A stretch of DNA of 64,000 bases from positions 62,001 to 126,000 of the forward strand of contig NC_009840.1 in the NCBI RefSeq assembly GCF_000018065.1, given 5' to 3'. Positions 37,541-46,166 of this stretch are shown one piece after another. Under the pieces are notes generated by a model. The model saw only the letters and a program-made list of their open reading frames with translations, had not been told where the DNA came from and did not search any database. Source of the DNA: Prochlorococcus marinus str. MIT 9215 (GTDB taxonomy: Bacteria; Cyanobacteriota; Cyanobacteriia; PCC-6307; Cyanobiaceae). How positions within the stretch are numbered: the stretch's first letter is position 1; every line of letters begins with the position of its first letter. A program made the position numbers and the translations under genes.

Positions 37541-37569
37541 TAACTGTTACTTATAAGTATACACAGTTA
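37541..37569. promoter_or_regulatory. Nested palindromes, candidate operator of the RHH regulator
   Basis: Outer arms TAACTGT and ACAGTTA enclose a perfect 12-base palindrome TACTTATAAGTA (37548-37559) and GTATAC (37557-37562). A second GTATAC lies at 37590-37595 near the divergent gene. RHH proteins bind such short dyads as tetramers. The site lies between two divergent starts; binding is inferred, not shown. Confidence 0.5.
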
Positions 37570-37612
37570 GTCAAGGATACTATCTTTGGGTATACTATTA
37601 GTAAGGAAATTT

Positions 37613-37984
37613 ATGCCCGTATCAATTAATTGTTTTTATTGCGCCATGAAAAACTCAAGAAAACTTGATTCTCCGAAAAGGTCGATAATTGATAAAAAGC
37701 AAAAAAGATTAGTTAATTCTGATTCTCGCGATACTGAAAATAGTGATGTTTTGGTATCAGCTGTAATTAGTCCATATTTATTAACTCATCTTCACCATAT
37801 CCTTCAGCAGTCTGAGTACTATGCTCAAAAAGATGGTAGAAAATCTCACGCAGCTAACTTTGCGAAATTAAGAAAAGTCTTATGTTTAGATGCAAGAAGT
37901 ATGGCGGATGCCTCTGCAAAAGAAATAAAAGATACCGATAATGATTTATCTATTAATAAATATAATGAACAAAGTGTAGCTTAA
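37613..37984 (+). CDS. Hypothetical protein divergent from the RHH regulator, 123 residues
   Basis: The ATG at 37613 (MPVSINCFYC) is preceded by AAGGA at 37602-37606, a good ribosome binding site, and so is preferred to an upstream in-frame start. Residues 1-50 are basic and Ser-rich; residues 55-110 look helical with LLTHLHHILQQSEYYAQ and an Ala/Lys-rich stretch (KSHAANFAKLRKVL). Unrecognised family, seemingly soluble. Its promoter region is shared with the RHH regulator gene. Confidence 0.7.
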   Translation: MPVSINCFYCAMKNSRKLDSPKRSIIDKKQKRLVNSDSRDTENSDVLVSAVISPYLLTHLHHILQQSEYYAQKDGRKSHAANFAKLRKVLCLDARSMADASAKEIKDTDNDLSINKYNEQSVA

Positions 37985-38019
37985 AGTAATAATCTATTAA
38001 TAAATAGATTTTTTAAAAC

Positions 38020-38250
38020 ATGTCCAGTAATGCTGAAAAGCTCTACAAGTTAATAGCCAACGATTCCAAAAAGAAACAAACTTTGTTTATGACAGCCTTA
38101 ACTAATCCCAAAAAAGCTTTAGAAAAAATATGCGATATTGGCAATGAGTTAAATATTTCTGTGACTAAAGATGAGGTTATTGAATATTTGAGTACTATTG
38201 ATGATGAGGCAACTAAAATGTGGTTAATCAAGGCTCGAGGAGGTCTTTAG
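38020..38250 (+). CDS. Small Nif11-like protein ending in Gly-Gly-Leu, 76 residues
   Basis: The N-terminal half (AEKLYKLIANDSKKKQTLF then ALTNPKKALEKICDIGNEL) and ISVTKDEVIEYL follow the spacing of Nif11-type leader domains: a short helix, an Asp-containing turn, an Ala-Pro segment and an acidic helix. The C-terminus is KMWLIKARGGL; GG lies one residue from the end, with no core peptide after it. Nif11 domains serve as leaders of some ribosomal peptide precursors, but no modification enzyme is in the window. The Nif11 call is tentative; the ORF itself looks real. Confidence 0.55.
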   Translation: MSSNAEKLYKLIANDSKKKQTLFMTALTNPKKALEKICDIGNELNISVTKDEVIEYLSTIDDEATKMWLIKARGGL

Positions 38251-38404
38251 GAAAAGGTTTCGAATAATTATTATTAGGATTAGTAATAGGTTTTATTCTT
38301 TTGTTGTAGCCACCTCCACCAGCCAAAGTCCAAAAAAACCAGTAACTTGGAATTGCAAGAGCTGCAGCTATGAAAATCACTACAATTTGTTCTAATCTTT
38401 TCAT
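38228..38404 (-). CDS. Small membrane protein, 58 residues, overlapping the preceding convergent gene
   Basis: An ATG at 38404 opens a 58-codon frame ending with TGA at 38228, overlapping the convergent Nif11-like gene by 23 bases. Residues 5-27 are one hydrophobic helix (QIVVIFIAAALAIPSYWFFW), followed by a Gly4 turn and a Pro/Asn/Lys-rich tail (RIKPITNPNNNYSKPFPKDL). This looks like a real single-pass small protein; I recognise no family. Confidence 0.6.
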   Translation of the reverse strand: MKRLEQIVVIFIAAALAIPSYWFFWTLAGGGGYNKRIKPITNPNNNYSKPFPKDLLEP

Positions 38405-38476
38405 AATTTAATTTTATTCCACAAAATATTTTTTAGTAAACAAGCCACAGATTTTGTAAATGCTATTTTTAAAACA

Positions 38477-40105
38477 GTGATTAGATTTGAAGGGGTTAGT
38501 AAAATATATTCAACAGATATTGTTCTAAAAAATATTAATTGGGAGATTAAGAAAGGAGAAAAAGTTGGTTTAGTTGGTTCTAATGGTGCAGGTAAATCAA
38601 CCCAATTTAAGATTTTAATTGGAGAGGAAGAGCAAACAAGTGGAAAGATAGTCAAAGAGGGAAATCCTAAAATTGCATATTTAAAACAGGAGTTTGATTG
38701 TAATTTGACTTTTTCAGTTAGACAGGAATTAGAAAGTTCTTTTAAAGATATACAAATTGTTGCTATTAAACTTTTAGAAATTGAGAATAAAATGAGATCG
38801 TTAGATATAAAAAAAAATTCTGATGAACTTGCAATATTTGTAAATCAACTCGCTAAATATCAAGCAAAATTTGAAGCTTTAGGTGGCTATAAAATGAAAT
38901 CTGATGTAGAAAAAATATTACCAAAATTAGGCTTTTCTATAGAAGATGCTGATAAATTAGTTGGCAATTTTTCAGGTGGTTGGCAGATGAAAATTGCACT
39001 AGGAAAAATAATTTTACAAAAACCTGATTTGCTTTTACTAGATGAACCAACCAATCATTTAGATTTAGATACTATTTTCTGGCTGGAAGGATATCTATCT
39101 TCGCTTAAGATTTCGGTAATTATAATCAGCCATGATAGATATTTTTTAGACAAACTATGTAAAAAAATAATTTTTGTAGATAGAGGAACATCTGAAATAT
39201 ATAACGGGAACTATTCTTTTTTTGTCGAACAGAAATCTTTAAATGAAGAATCAAAAAATAAGGCATATCAGTTACAAAAAAAAGAAATCGAGTTACAGAA
39301 GAGGTATATAGATAGATTTAGAGCTAGTGCAACTAGAAGTTCTCAAGCAAAGAGTAGAGAAAAACAATTGCAAAAGATTACTAAAATTGAGGCTCCCATA
39401 GCAAAATCAAAAAGTCCTGTTTTTAATTTTCCAGAGTGCCCTCGCTCAGGAAAATTAGTTCTAAATATTAAAAATTTGTCACATAGTTTTGAGGATAAGA
39501 TTCTTTTTTTAGATGTTAATTTAAAGATTTCTTCGGGGGATAAGATAGCATTATTGGGACCTAACGGCTGCGGCAAATCTACATTGCTTAAAATTATAAT
39601 GAAGAAAATATCTCCTGAAATTGGAGAAATTAATCTTGGTAAACATAATATAATTACTAGTTATTATGAACAGAATCAGGCTGAAACACTCTCACTTGAG
39701 GAAAAGGTTATTGATTTAGTATGTGATAAGTCTCCAGAATGGTCCCAAAAAAGAGTAAGAACATTTCTAGGCGGTTTTGGCTTTCAAAATGAAACTGTTT
39801 TTAAATATATTAAACAACTCAGCGGGGGAGAAAAGGCAAGATTAGCATTGGCACTCATGATTATTAATCCTAGTAATTTTCTTCTTTTAGACGAGCCAAC
39901 TAATCATCTGGATCTGCAATCCAAGGAAAACTTAGAATTAGCAATTGAAAATTATAAAGGTTCTTTATTAATAATTTCTCATGATCGATATTTTATTTCA
40001 AAAGTTGCAAATAGAATTGTCGAAATTAAAGATTCAAAGTTATTTTCATATGATGGAAATTACGAATATTTTTTAGAAAAAACTCAAACCCATAAAAAAA
40101 TTTGA
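38477..40105 (+). CDS. ABC-F family ATPase
   Basis: 542 residues from a GTG. Two ATPase domains in tandem without membrane segments: Walker A GSNGAGKST and GPNGCGKST; signatures FSGGWQMK and LSGGEKAR; Walker B LLLDEPTNHLDL twice. A basic linker of about 80 residues (about 240-320) joins them. ABC-F proteins act on ribosomes in translation regulation or drug protection (Uup/EttA/YfmR types). The relation to a named subfamily is not decided. Confidence 0.93.
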   Translation: MIRFEGVSKIYSTDIVLKNINWEIKKGEKVGLVGSNGAGKSTQFKILIGEEEQTSGKIVKEGNPKIAYLKQEFDCNLTFSVRQELESSFKDIQIVAIKLLEIENKMRSLDIKKNSDELAIFVNQLAKYQAKFEALGGYKMKSDVEKILPKLGFSIEDADKLVGNFSGGWQMKIALGKIILQKPDLLLLDEPTNHLDLDTIFWLEGYLSSLKISVIIISHDRYFLDKLCKKIIFVDRGTSEIYNGNYSFFVEQKSLNEESKNKAYQLQKKEIELQKRYIDRFRASATRSSQAKSREKQLQKITKIEAPIAKSKSPVFNFPECPRSGKLVLNIKNLSHSFEDKILFLDVNLKISSGDKIALLGPNGCGKSTLLKIIMKKISPEIGEINLGKHNIITSYYEQNQAETLSLEEKVIDLVCDKSPEWSQKRVRTFLGGFGFQNETVFKYIKQLSGGEKARLALALMIINPSNFLLLDEPTNHLDLQSKENLELAIENYKGSLLIISHDRYFISKVANRIVEIKDSKLFSYDGNYEYFLEKTQTHKKI

Positions 40106-40216
40106 TAACTTTTAATAAAGTTTACATTTGGCTAAGTAAGATCACTCATTTTTCTTTACATAGTTTACTTTCCTTAATTAGTCTTAAAAATACAAAAATA
40201 AGTTTTTACAGTTTAT

Positions 40217-40360
40217 ATGAAAAATTACGATTTTCAAGAAAAACAGTTTCAAATTTCTGATCCTATTGAAAGTTATTTCGAATGCATTTCAACCTGTGAT
40301 ATAAGGGATGGTAGATGTATTTCTATGTGTGTGGAAATACTTAAACAGAATGACAGTTGA
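40217..40360 (+). CDS. Small protein with C-x3-C-x6-C-x3-C pattern, 47 residues
   Basis: An ATG at 40217 gives 47 codons to TGA at 40358-40360, four bases from the stop of the convergent protease gene. Residues 23, 27, 34 and 38 are cysteines (SYFECISTCDIRDGRCISMC), a four-Cys spacing that could bind Zn or an Fe-S cluster. The rest is polar with a short helical C-terminus. Similar small proteins occur in marine picocyanobacteria to my knowledge, but without a function. Confidence 0.65.
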   Translation: MKNYDFQEKQFQISDPIESYFECISTCDIRDGRCISMCVEILKQNDS

Positions 40361-40364
40361 AACT

Positions 40365-41522
40365 TTAGTTATTTTGTAGATTAGTTATATCAGTTGGTAT
40401 TACTTTTAGTTTAATAAATTTATTTCTACGCTTTAATAATATATTGACTTGTTTCTTGATACCATTTTTACTTATTTGATCTATAACGTCTGCTGCTGTT
40501 TCAATATTTTTATTGCCTACTTTTATTAAAATATCATCTATTTTTATTCCACTTTTGTCAGCTGGACTGTTAGGTACTATATATCCAACTTTTACGGCAT
40601 TATCTTTTCTCTCAGAATTACTTTCTTCTATAAGGCTAATCCCAATCATGGGATGTATTACTTTTCCATTTTTGATAAGTTGATAGGCAATTTCCTTAGC
40701 TTTATTAATTGGGATTGCGAAACTCAAACCTGCTCCTGGGCCTGATCTTATCAAGGTATTAATACCAATTACTTCTCCATCGCTATTTAATAGTGGACCT
40801 CCAGAATTGCCAGGATTAATAGCAGCATCTGTTTGTATCAGTTCAAGTTTTTTATCATATATTCCCAATTGAGTGACGTTTCTATTTAGATTACTAATAA
40901 TACCAAGCGTAACTGTGTTTTCAAGTCCGAATGGATTTCCAACGGCTATAGCCCAATCACCAACTTTTATCTTGGTTGAATCACCCAATTTTGCTTTTGG
41001 CCAAGGTCCTTTTCCTTCAATTTTTAGCACAGCTAAATCAGTAAAAAAGTCTTGCCCTATAAGTTTTGCGTTTAATTTTTTGCCATTGGTTAAACCAACA
41101 ATCACTTTATCTGATCCATCTACAACATGAGCATTGGTCATTAACAGTCCATCGGCAAATATAAATCCACTTCCTTGGCTTTGCTCTATCCTTTGTCGAT
41201 TATCGTAAGGCAGATCTAATCCAAAAAATCTTTCAAAGTATGGATCTGGAAATAGTTGAGGATTTCTTGGATATTTTCTTTTTCTAATATATCGTTGAGT
41301 ATCAATTGTCACTACGGCTGCGCCTGTCCTTTCTACAGCTTTGGTTATGAAAGATTTTTTTGAATATAAGTTAATTTCATTAATTTTTGGTTTACTTAAT
41401 GATTGGGATAATATTTTTGAGGAAGTTGTAATTCCCAGAGTAATTAATGAAGAGATTAGTAATAGCTTTCGGATGTGGCTTTTCAATTTTAATTTTGTTA
41501 AGTTCTTCGAAAGATTTAACAC
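40365..41522 (-). CDS. HtrA/HhoA-type serine protease with PDZ domain
   Basis: 385 residues. An N-terminal hydrophobic segment (about 18-35) acts as signal or anchor. The catalytic triad is H132 (NAHVVDG), D162 (TDLAVLKIEG) and S240 (GNSGGP). A PDZ domain follows (about 285-375, including YIVPNSPADKSGIKIDDILI). It degrades or refolds damaged proteins in the periplasm or thylakoid lumen. Which of the HtrA, HhoA and HhoB paralogues it is cannot be told from sequence alone. Confidence 0.95.
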   Translation of the reverse strand: MLNLSKNLTKLKLKSHIRKLLLISSLITLGITTSSKILSQSLSKPKINEINLYSKKSFITKAVERTGAAVVTIDTQRYIRKRKYPRNPQLFPDPYFERFFGLDLPYDNRQRIEQSQGSGFIFADGLLMTNAHVVDGSDKVIVGLTNGKKLNAKLIGQDFFTDLAVLKIEGKGPWPKAKLGDSTKIKVGDWAIAVGNPFGLENTVTLGIISNLNRNVTQLGIYDKKLELIQTDAAINPGNSGGPLLNSDGEVIGINTLIRSGPGAGLSFAIPINKAKEIAYQLIKNGKVIHPMIGISLIEESNSERKDNAVKVGYIVPNSPADKSGIKIDDILIKVGNKNIETAADVIDQISKNGIKKQVNILLKRRNKFIKLKVIPTDITNLQNN

Positions 41523-41659
41523 ACTTTATATAGTATAACTTTAATGTACTATTAAAAATTTAAATTAGCATAGAAAATAATTTATTAAACTAAATTAGCT
41601 AAATTTCTTTTTTTCGGGCTATGATATTGAGAAATATAAATAATTAATTTATAAGTTTG

Positions 41660-41923
41660 ATGACTATTCTTTTTCCATTAATATATTCTGCGGCCTTAAC
41701 CTATTTAGTTTGGAAAGCTTTTAAAGTAATGTCTAATGGTTGGGGTATTTCCGATAACCAAAATAAAGGTTTTACTTCTTCCAGTTTTAAACAAAACAAG
41801 TACACAATACATCCAGAACTTTTAGATAAATCAGGAAATATAACGCAAGAGGAGCTCTTAACAGTAAGATTTTCGAATGATAATGACTCTACATTAGAAG
41901 AAAAAAATTCAGCAACTGATTAA
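41660..41923 (+). CDS. DUF2973-family small membrane protein
   Basis: 87 residues from the ATG at 41660; a TTG one codon upstream is possible. One N-terminal hydrophobic segment (TILFPLIYSAALTYLVWKAF) is followed by a polar tail with KYTIHPELLDKSGNITQEEL and an acidic end. This matches the cyanobacterial DUF2973 family of unknown function. The membrane segment leaves the C-terminal part in the cytoplasm or stroma. Confidence 0.8.
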   Translation: MTILFPLIYSAALTYLVWKAFKVMSNGWGISDNQNKGFTSSSFKQNKYTIHPELLDKSGNITQEELLTVRFSNDNDSTLEEKNSATD

Positions 41924-41947
41924 TCAAATCACATTTAAGGAAAAAAA

Positions 41948-42331
41948 TTGGAATTAAGAACAAAAATTGTCTCCGCGGTAATAAGATCGCTCAAGTTACC
42001 CCCCAGGTTTCGTTTAAAAATGGTTAAGGAAGATCCAGTTAGACTAGAACTGAGTCTTACACCTTCTTATGGTAAAAATCCTGTTATTGTTGGTCTAGTT
42101 GAATCTTTAGACTTAGTCGCTCGAAGAGATAGAGAAGGCAGATTACCCAGAGATCTTCAAGGGACTTGGGACTGGACTGTAAGACATGGAAAAGTTAGTA
42201 CAGGAGGTTGGAATCCTATGTTAAAAGAGGCATTGCAAACAATGTTTGATACAGGATTGCCGGCTATTGTGTATGAGGAATTAACTGGAGATGATTACCG
42301 ACCTGTTGATGGTGTAAAACATGTTAAATAA
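41948..42331 (+). CDS. Conserved cyanobacterial hypothetical protein, 127 residues
   Basis: TTG start with AAGGA at 41937-41941, six bases upstream. The N-terminus is basic and helical (RTKIVSAVIRSLKLPPRFR), then EDPVRLELSLTPSYGKNPV and a C-terminal WDWTVRHGKVSTGGWNPML. Soluble, no known domain recognised. It lies 24 bases after the DUF2973 gene, so they may share an operon. Confidence 0.8.
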   Translation: MELRTKIVSAVIRSLKLPPRFRLKMVKEDPVRLELSLTPSYGKNPVIVGLVESLDLVARRDREGRLPRDLQGTWDWTVRHGKVSTGGWNPMLKEALQTMFDTGLPAIVYEELTGDDYRPVDGVKHVK

Positions 42332-42372
42332 ATAATTTATTATTTATCATAAAATCTTCCTTAAAACGTTAA

Positions 42373-42378
42373 TATAAT
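42373..42378 (+). promoter_or_regulatory. Candidate -10 element of the hli gene
   Basis: A perfect TATAAT in the 69-base gap, 22 bases before the ATG at 42401, which would leave a leader of about 15 bases. No convincing -35 is seen. AT-rich context makes chance matches common. Confidence 0.35.
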
Positions 42379-42400
42379 TTTATAGATGAATTAGTTTATT

Positions 42401-42547
42401 ATGAATAATGACAATCAACCAAGATTTGGATTTGTAAATTTTGCAGAAACCTGGAATGGCCGTATGGCAATGATGGGTATTTTGATTGGTCTTGGTACTG
42501 AATTAATTACTGGACAAAGTATTCTTCGACAAATTGGAATAGGCTAA
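42401..42547 (+). CDS. hli: High-light-inducible protein (Hli), short form
   Basis: 48 residues. The chlorophyll-binding signature ETWNGRMAMMGILIGLGTE is present (E and N of ExxN, R and the helix), then a short tail. Typical of the small Hli proteins of Prochlorococcus, which protect photosystems during light and nutrient stress. A TATAAT sequence precedes it. It ends four bases from the convergent zinc-ribbon gene. Confidence 0.92.
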   Translation: MNNDNQPRFGFVNFAETWNGRMAMMGILIGLGTELITGQSILRQIGIG

Positions 42548-42551
42548 CATT

Positions 42552-42893
42552 TTACTTTACTTCTTCTGCCTCCACTTCGATAGTACTTTCACTAGGTTTT
42601 TTATTAAATTGATTGTTATTACTGATATTTTCAAGATTCGCCCCACAATTCATACAGGTTTGACTTAAACCCAAGGATATTGCGCCACAACTATTACATG
42701 TATTAATTTTTGATTTGTAAGAGTTAAAAACAATAAAAACTAAAATTATTAATAGTAATGGAATTAAAAATAATAGTAGTAGGATATTTCCGAGAAAGCT
42801 TATGAAAAAGTTCATTCCAAAAATTGGAATAACTATAAGTATGATTAATGAGTAAGTAAGAAGATTTTTATTAGCTTTAAGAAAATAATTCAT
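42552..42893 (-). CDS. Membrane protein with C-terminal zinc ribbon, 113 residues
   Basis: Two hydrophobic segments at about 12-57 are followed by a C-x2-C-x10-C-x2-C ribbon (C66, C69, C80, C83 in NTCNSCG and QTCMNCG). The tail is acidic (STIEVEAEEV). Zinc ribbons like this are common in small bacterial membrane proteins of unknown function. It lies 11 bases downstream of the YihY gene on the same strand. Confidence 0.75.
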   Translation of the reverse strand: MNYFLKANKNLLTYSLIILIVIPIFGMNFFISFLGNILLLLFLIPLLLIILVFIVFNSYKSKINTCNSCGAISLGLSQTCMNCGANLENISNNNQFNKKPSESTIEVEAEEVK

Positions 42894-42904
42894 CCTTGTT
42901 ATTG

Positions 42905-43819
42905 TTATTTATAATTTCTTTTTTTATTCAATAAAGTCATACTAGCAATAACTACGCTCCAGCACTGTCCAAAATATAAAATCACTCCTAATAGCCATAC
43001 CCACAAGGTTAGTACAAGAAAACCTCCAATAAAACCATATGCTTGAAATCTTGCTCCAAGTGAGAGAATACTTTTACTTACTGCTAGGTTCAAAGTGGTT
43101 AGGCCAATTCCAATAAGAAAAGATCCAGGTAGAAGTGGTTTTAAAGGAACTTTTCTACTGGGTAAGAGGGCTTGTAATAAAAGAGCCATTAAAGAAAATC
43201 CTATTAGTGGTATTGCAAATTGACCAACTTGTAATAGAGGTAACTTTAATAATAAATCAGAAATAAGATTATTAGATTTTGAAAGATTTTCTAAAACATT
43301 ACTTGGGATCATCCTGAGATTTGCACTAATCTGATCTAGTACCATTAAAAAACCAATAAAGAATACTATTAAAAAAGCTTCAACTCTATTTCTGAGAAAC
43401 CTCGAAGCTTGAACTCTCCAAGCAGCATTTGCCTTTTTAGAAGGAATTTCGTCTTCCCAAAGCCTATCCGAGCCTCTTTGAAGGGATAGATATGCATTTC
43501 CAGCTGTAAAAAGCAAAAACATAGCTCCTAGAATACCTGCCCCAAAACCTTGATCTATCAAATTAAATAATGTTGTTTCTACTAAATCAACTACTGAAGG
43601 AGGTAAAAGCTGAGCAGCAATAGCAATTATTTGTTGATCTAGTCCTTCTTGTTTTCCTAGGAACCATGAAGCTATTGAAAGAGAAATTAGAAGGATAGGA
43701 AAAAATGATTGAAGTGTGTAGTATGCAAATGCAGCGCTTAAATCTACACAATCAGATTTGCTCCATCGCTCACAAGCTCCCCATAAACTTTTAAGTATCC
43801 ATGTTGAACTTCGCTGCAT
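42905..43819 (-). CDS. YihY/BrkB-family membrane protein
   Basis: 304 residues from the ATG at 43819; a TTG five codons upstream is possible. Six or so membrane segments with the family motifs LSAAFAYYTLQSFFPIL, then LRNRVEAFL and GFIGGFLVLTLWVWLLGVIL. YihY proteins were once called ribonuclease BN, but that assignment is considered wrong; the function is unknown, possibly transport. Confidence 0.9.
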   Translation of the reverse strand: MQRSSTWILKSLWGACERWSKSDCVDLSAAFAYYTLQSFFPILLISLSIASWFLGKQEGLDQQIIAIAAQLLPPSVVDLVETTLFNLIDQGFGAGILGAMFLLFTAGNAYLSLQRGSDRLWEDEIPSKKANAAWRVQASRFLRNRVEAFLIVFFIGFLMVLDQISANLRMIPSNVLENLSKSNNLISDLLLKLPLLQVGQFAIPLIGFSLMALLLQALLPSRKVPLKPLLPGSFLIGIGLTTLNLAVSKSILSLGARFQAYGFIGGFLVLTLWVWLLGVILYFGQCWSVVIASMTLLNKKRNYK

Positions 43820-43910
43820 ATTAATTTTCTTCAAATATTTTATTTATTTACTTATTTTTTATTGTATCTGATTAAGAAATTTTTCAAGCAATTTTTTATT
43901 TATGATGCAA

Positions 43911-44711
43911 CTATTTTTCCAATAATATATTGCCCCATGGCTTTAAAATTTCAATTTTTTCTATAGATCTACAAGCAATTAGTGGAAAATTTACATCGCT
44001 TAAGTCTTGTCCTGGGCATAGATTTAAAGGATCTGTTTCTAACCACTCTATAGAACAATTGAGTTCTGTTAATAGCAGCCAGGCTGCTGCAATATCCCAT
44101 ATCTTAGGGGTTGATTCTATTGCTCCGAAAGTTTGTCCCATTGCTACACTTGTTAGGTTTAAACTCGATACACCTAAGAGTCTAATTTTGCCTGGAAAAA
44201 CTGAGTTTGGTTTTTTTTGTAAAATTTTTATTGATCTACTGCACAAAGAAATACATTCACTTTGATGATTATTTTGGCTAGGGTCTATTTTCTTGTTATT
44301 CAACCAAACCCCCTTATCTTTAATGGATATAAACTTTTTTTTCAATGTAGGAATTATTAAAAAAGAGGATTGCGGTTTACCATCAACAAACCTTGCCACT
44401 GATATAGACCAGTAAGGAATACCTGCGGCAAAATTTGTTGTCCCATCCAGTGGATCTACCACCCAATAAGCTTTTGAGTTTGGAATTAACTTTTGCCCTT
44501 CTTCACTAAGGACGCCCTCACCTGGAGCTATTGAAGCTAAGCCATCTACGATTGTTTTGTCACTCCATAAATCACAACTTGTTAATAATGATCCATCTGC
44601 TTTATTGCTGGCGTTAATATTCCCAAAATCTTTTTTTTGACGTTGACTAACTAATTCAAATAAAGAATCTAATTCACTAAGTTGTTTATTAGTTAAATTT
44701 AATGGATTCAT
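43911..44711 (-). CDS. Inositol-monophosphatase-family phosphatase
   Basis: 266 residues from the ATG at 44711; a TTG five codons upstream would overlap the tolC-like gene. Metal and phosphate motifs: LLTSCDLWSDKTI, then DPLDGTTNFAAG, and WDIAAAWLL near the C-terminus. The family includes inositol monophosphatases, 3-prime(2-prime),5-prime-bisphosphate nucleotidases and histidinol phosphatases; which substrate is used cannot be told. It lies two bases from the TolC-type gene, suggesting an operon. Confidence 0.88.
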   Translation of the reverse strand: MNPLNLTNKQLSELDSLFELVSQRQKKDFGNINASNKADGSLLTSCDLWSDKTIVDGLASIAPGEGVLSEEGQKLIPNSKAYWVVDPLDGTTNFAAGIPYWSISVARFVDGKPQSSFLIIPTLKKKFISIKDKGVWLNNKKIDPSQNNHQSECISLCSRSIKILQKKPNSVFPGKIRLLGVSSLNLTSVAMGQTFGAIESTPKIWDIAAAWLLLTELNCSIEWLETDPLNLCPGQDLSDVNFPLIACRSIEKIEILKPWGNILLEK

Positions 44712-44713
44712 CT

Positions 44714-46141
44714 TTATATATTGCAAATAGACTCTGTATTTTTAATTTTATTATTATTAATATCAAAACAATTTTTACTTATATCAAGAAAAGTTAATCT
44801 TGCTAATTCATCTATATTCAGATTGTAATTATATATTGCATTAATATTTTTTGATTTCGCATTACTTAATTCATTTTGCCTAACAAGAACATCTTTTAGA
44901 GTTGATATTCCAACATCATATCTAAGTCTGGAAAGCCTTACAGACTCTTTGCTGGATTCAATTTCTTTGAGAGAAGAAATTATTTTCTCTTCATTTAATT
45001 TAAGATTTAGGTAGGCTTTACTAATACTTGTGGTTAAAACATTTTTAAGATTTTCATAAGCATATTTTTCAGCTTCTGCATCTGATAATTTTGATTTGTA
45101 AGATTTCTTATTTTGTCCGCCATCAAAAATATTCCATGCAAAATTTAGACTTATTGTATTTGTATAATTAGATCCAGATTCTTCAGAGTCAATAACCTCG
45201 GAAAGTGCGTCACCTTTTGTAAATGTACTAGATAATGAATTGCTGATATAAATGTTTGGCTTATTTTGCGCTAAAAAACTATTTGCTTGGCTATTTTTGA
45301 TTGATTTTTGGAGAAGAAGATTTTTTAAGGAAAGATTTTTTTCTAAACCTTCATTAATATTTTTATTCAACCTATTATTCCAGAATCCTATTAAATTTTG
45401 CTCATTATTAATTTCGATATCCCCTTTAATATTAAGAATCTCTTTAAGAGAAATTTTATTAATTTCATGTTCTACTTTCTTTTCATTAAGTGATTGTTTG
45501 TCACGAGATAATTGAGCTTCTGCTTCAAGTACTTCAAATTTTGTACCAATCCCAGCATCTAACTTCGCTTTAGCATTTTCTAAACTTGTAATTGATAAAT
45601 CAAGTGTGAATTTTTTATTTTGAATATCTTGATATGACTTTTGATATTTGTGAAACCTCATTCTTGCCTCTTGAATTAAATCTTTTTTCTTAATTTCATA
45701 ATTATTCTCTGCAATTTTGTAATTTGCTTTGGCAATATTAATTTCTGATCCTCTAAGTGGGTCAATTAAATTCCATTTAATATTCAGTGAGGGATTAGCC
45801 GAAAATTGTGATGTTTTTAAAGTGGGTAACTTGCTATTGTACTTTTTACCTGCGACATATTTTGGCAACCCATTTACTTGAAGATCTAAGGATGGGTATC
45901 TTTTAGCAATTTGACTGGAAAGATTAAAGCTTGCAGAGGCTACTAAGTTTTGCAATGATTTTAATTCTTGATTATTTAATACAATTTTTTCTATATCTTG
46001 ATAATCAATAAAAGTGATATTTCTTTTTTCTTCTAGAACATTATCAATATAATTTTTTGTTTCGCTCGATAATACATTAACAGAGTTGATACTTAGAGCA
46101 AGTGGCAAGAATAAGATAGGATTTATTACTCTTTTAAGCAT
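44714..46141 (-). CDS. TolC-family outer membrane efflux protein
   Basis: 475 residues. An N-terminal signal peptide (LKRVINPILFLPLALSINSV) is followed by two tandem long-helix units (about 45-245 and 270-450), each with RYDVGISTLKDVLVRQNEL-like ends, typical of OEP-family proteins. It should form a trimeric outer membrane channel for type I secretion or efflux. No inner membrane partner is adjacent, except possibly the ABC-type exporter at 14387. Confidence 0.92.
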   Translation of the reverse strand: MLKRVINPILFLPLALSINSVNVLSSETKNYIDNVLEEKRNITFIDYQDIEKIVLNNQELKSLQNLVASASFNLSSQIAKRYPSLDLQVNGLPKYVAGKKYNSKLPTLKTSQFSANPSLNIKWNLIDPLRGSEINIAKANYKIAENNYEIKKKDLIQEARMRFHKYQKSYQDIQNKKFTLDLSITSLENAKAKLDAGIGTKFEVLEAEAQLSRDKQSLNEKKVEHEINKISLKEILNIKGDIEINNEQNLIGFWNNRLNKNINEGLEKNLSLKNLLLQKSIKNSQANSFLAQNKPNIYISNSLSSTFTKGDALSEVIDSEESGSNYTNTISLNFAWNIFDGGQNKKSYKSKLSDAEAEKYAYENLKNVLTTSISKAYLNLKLNEEKIISSLKEIESSKESVRLSRLRYDVGISTLKDVLVRQNELSNAKSKNINAIYNYNLNIDELARLTFLDISKNCFDINNNKIKNTESICNI

Positions 46142-46166
46142 GTTTTATAGTATCGAAGTTATTAGG

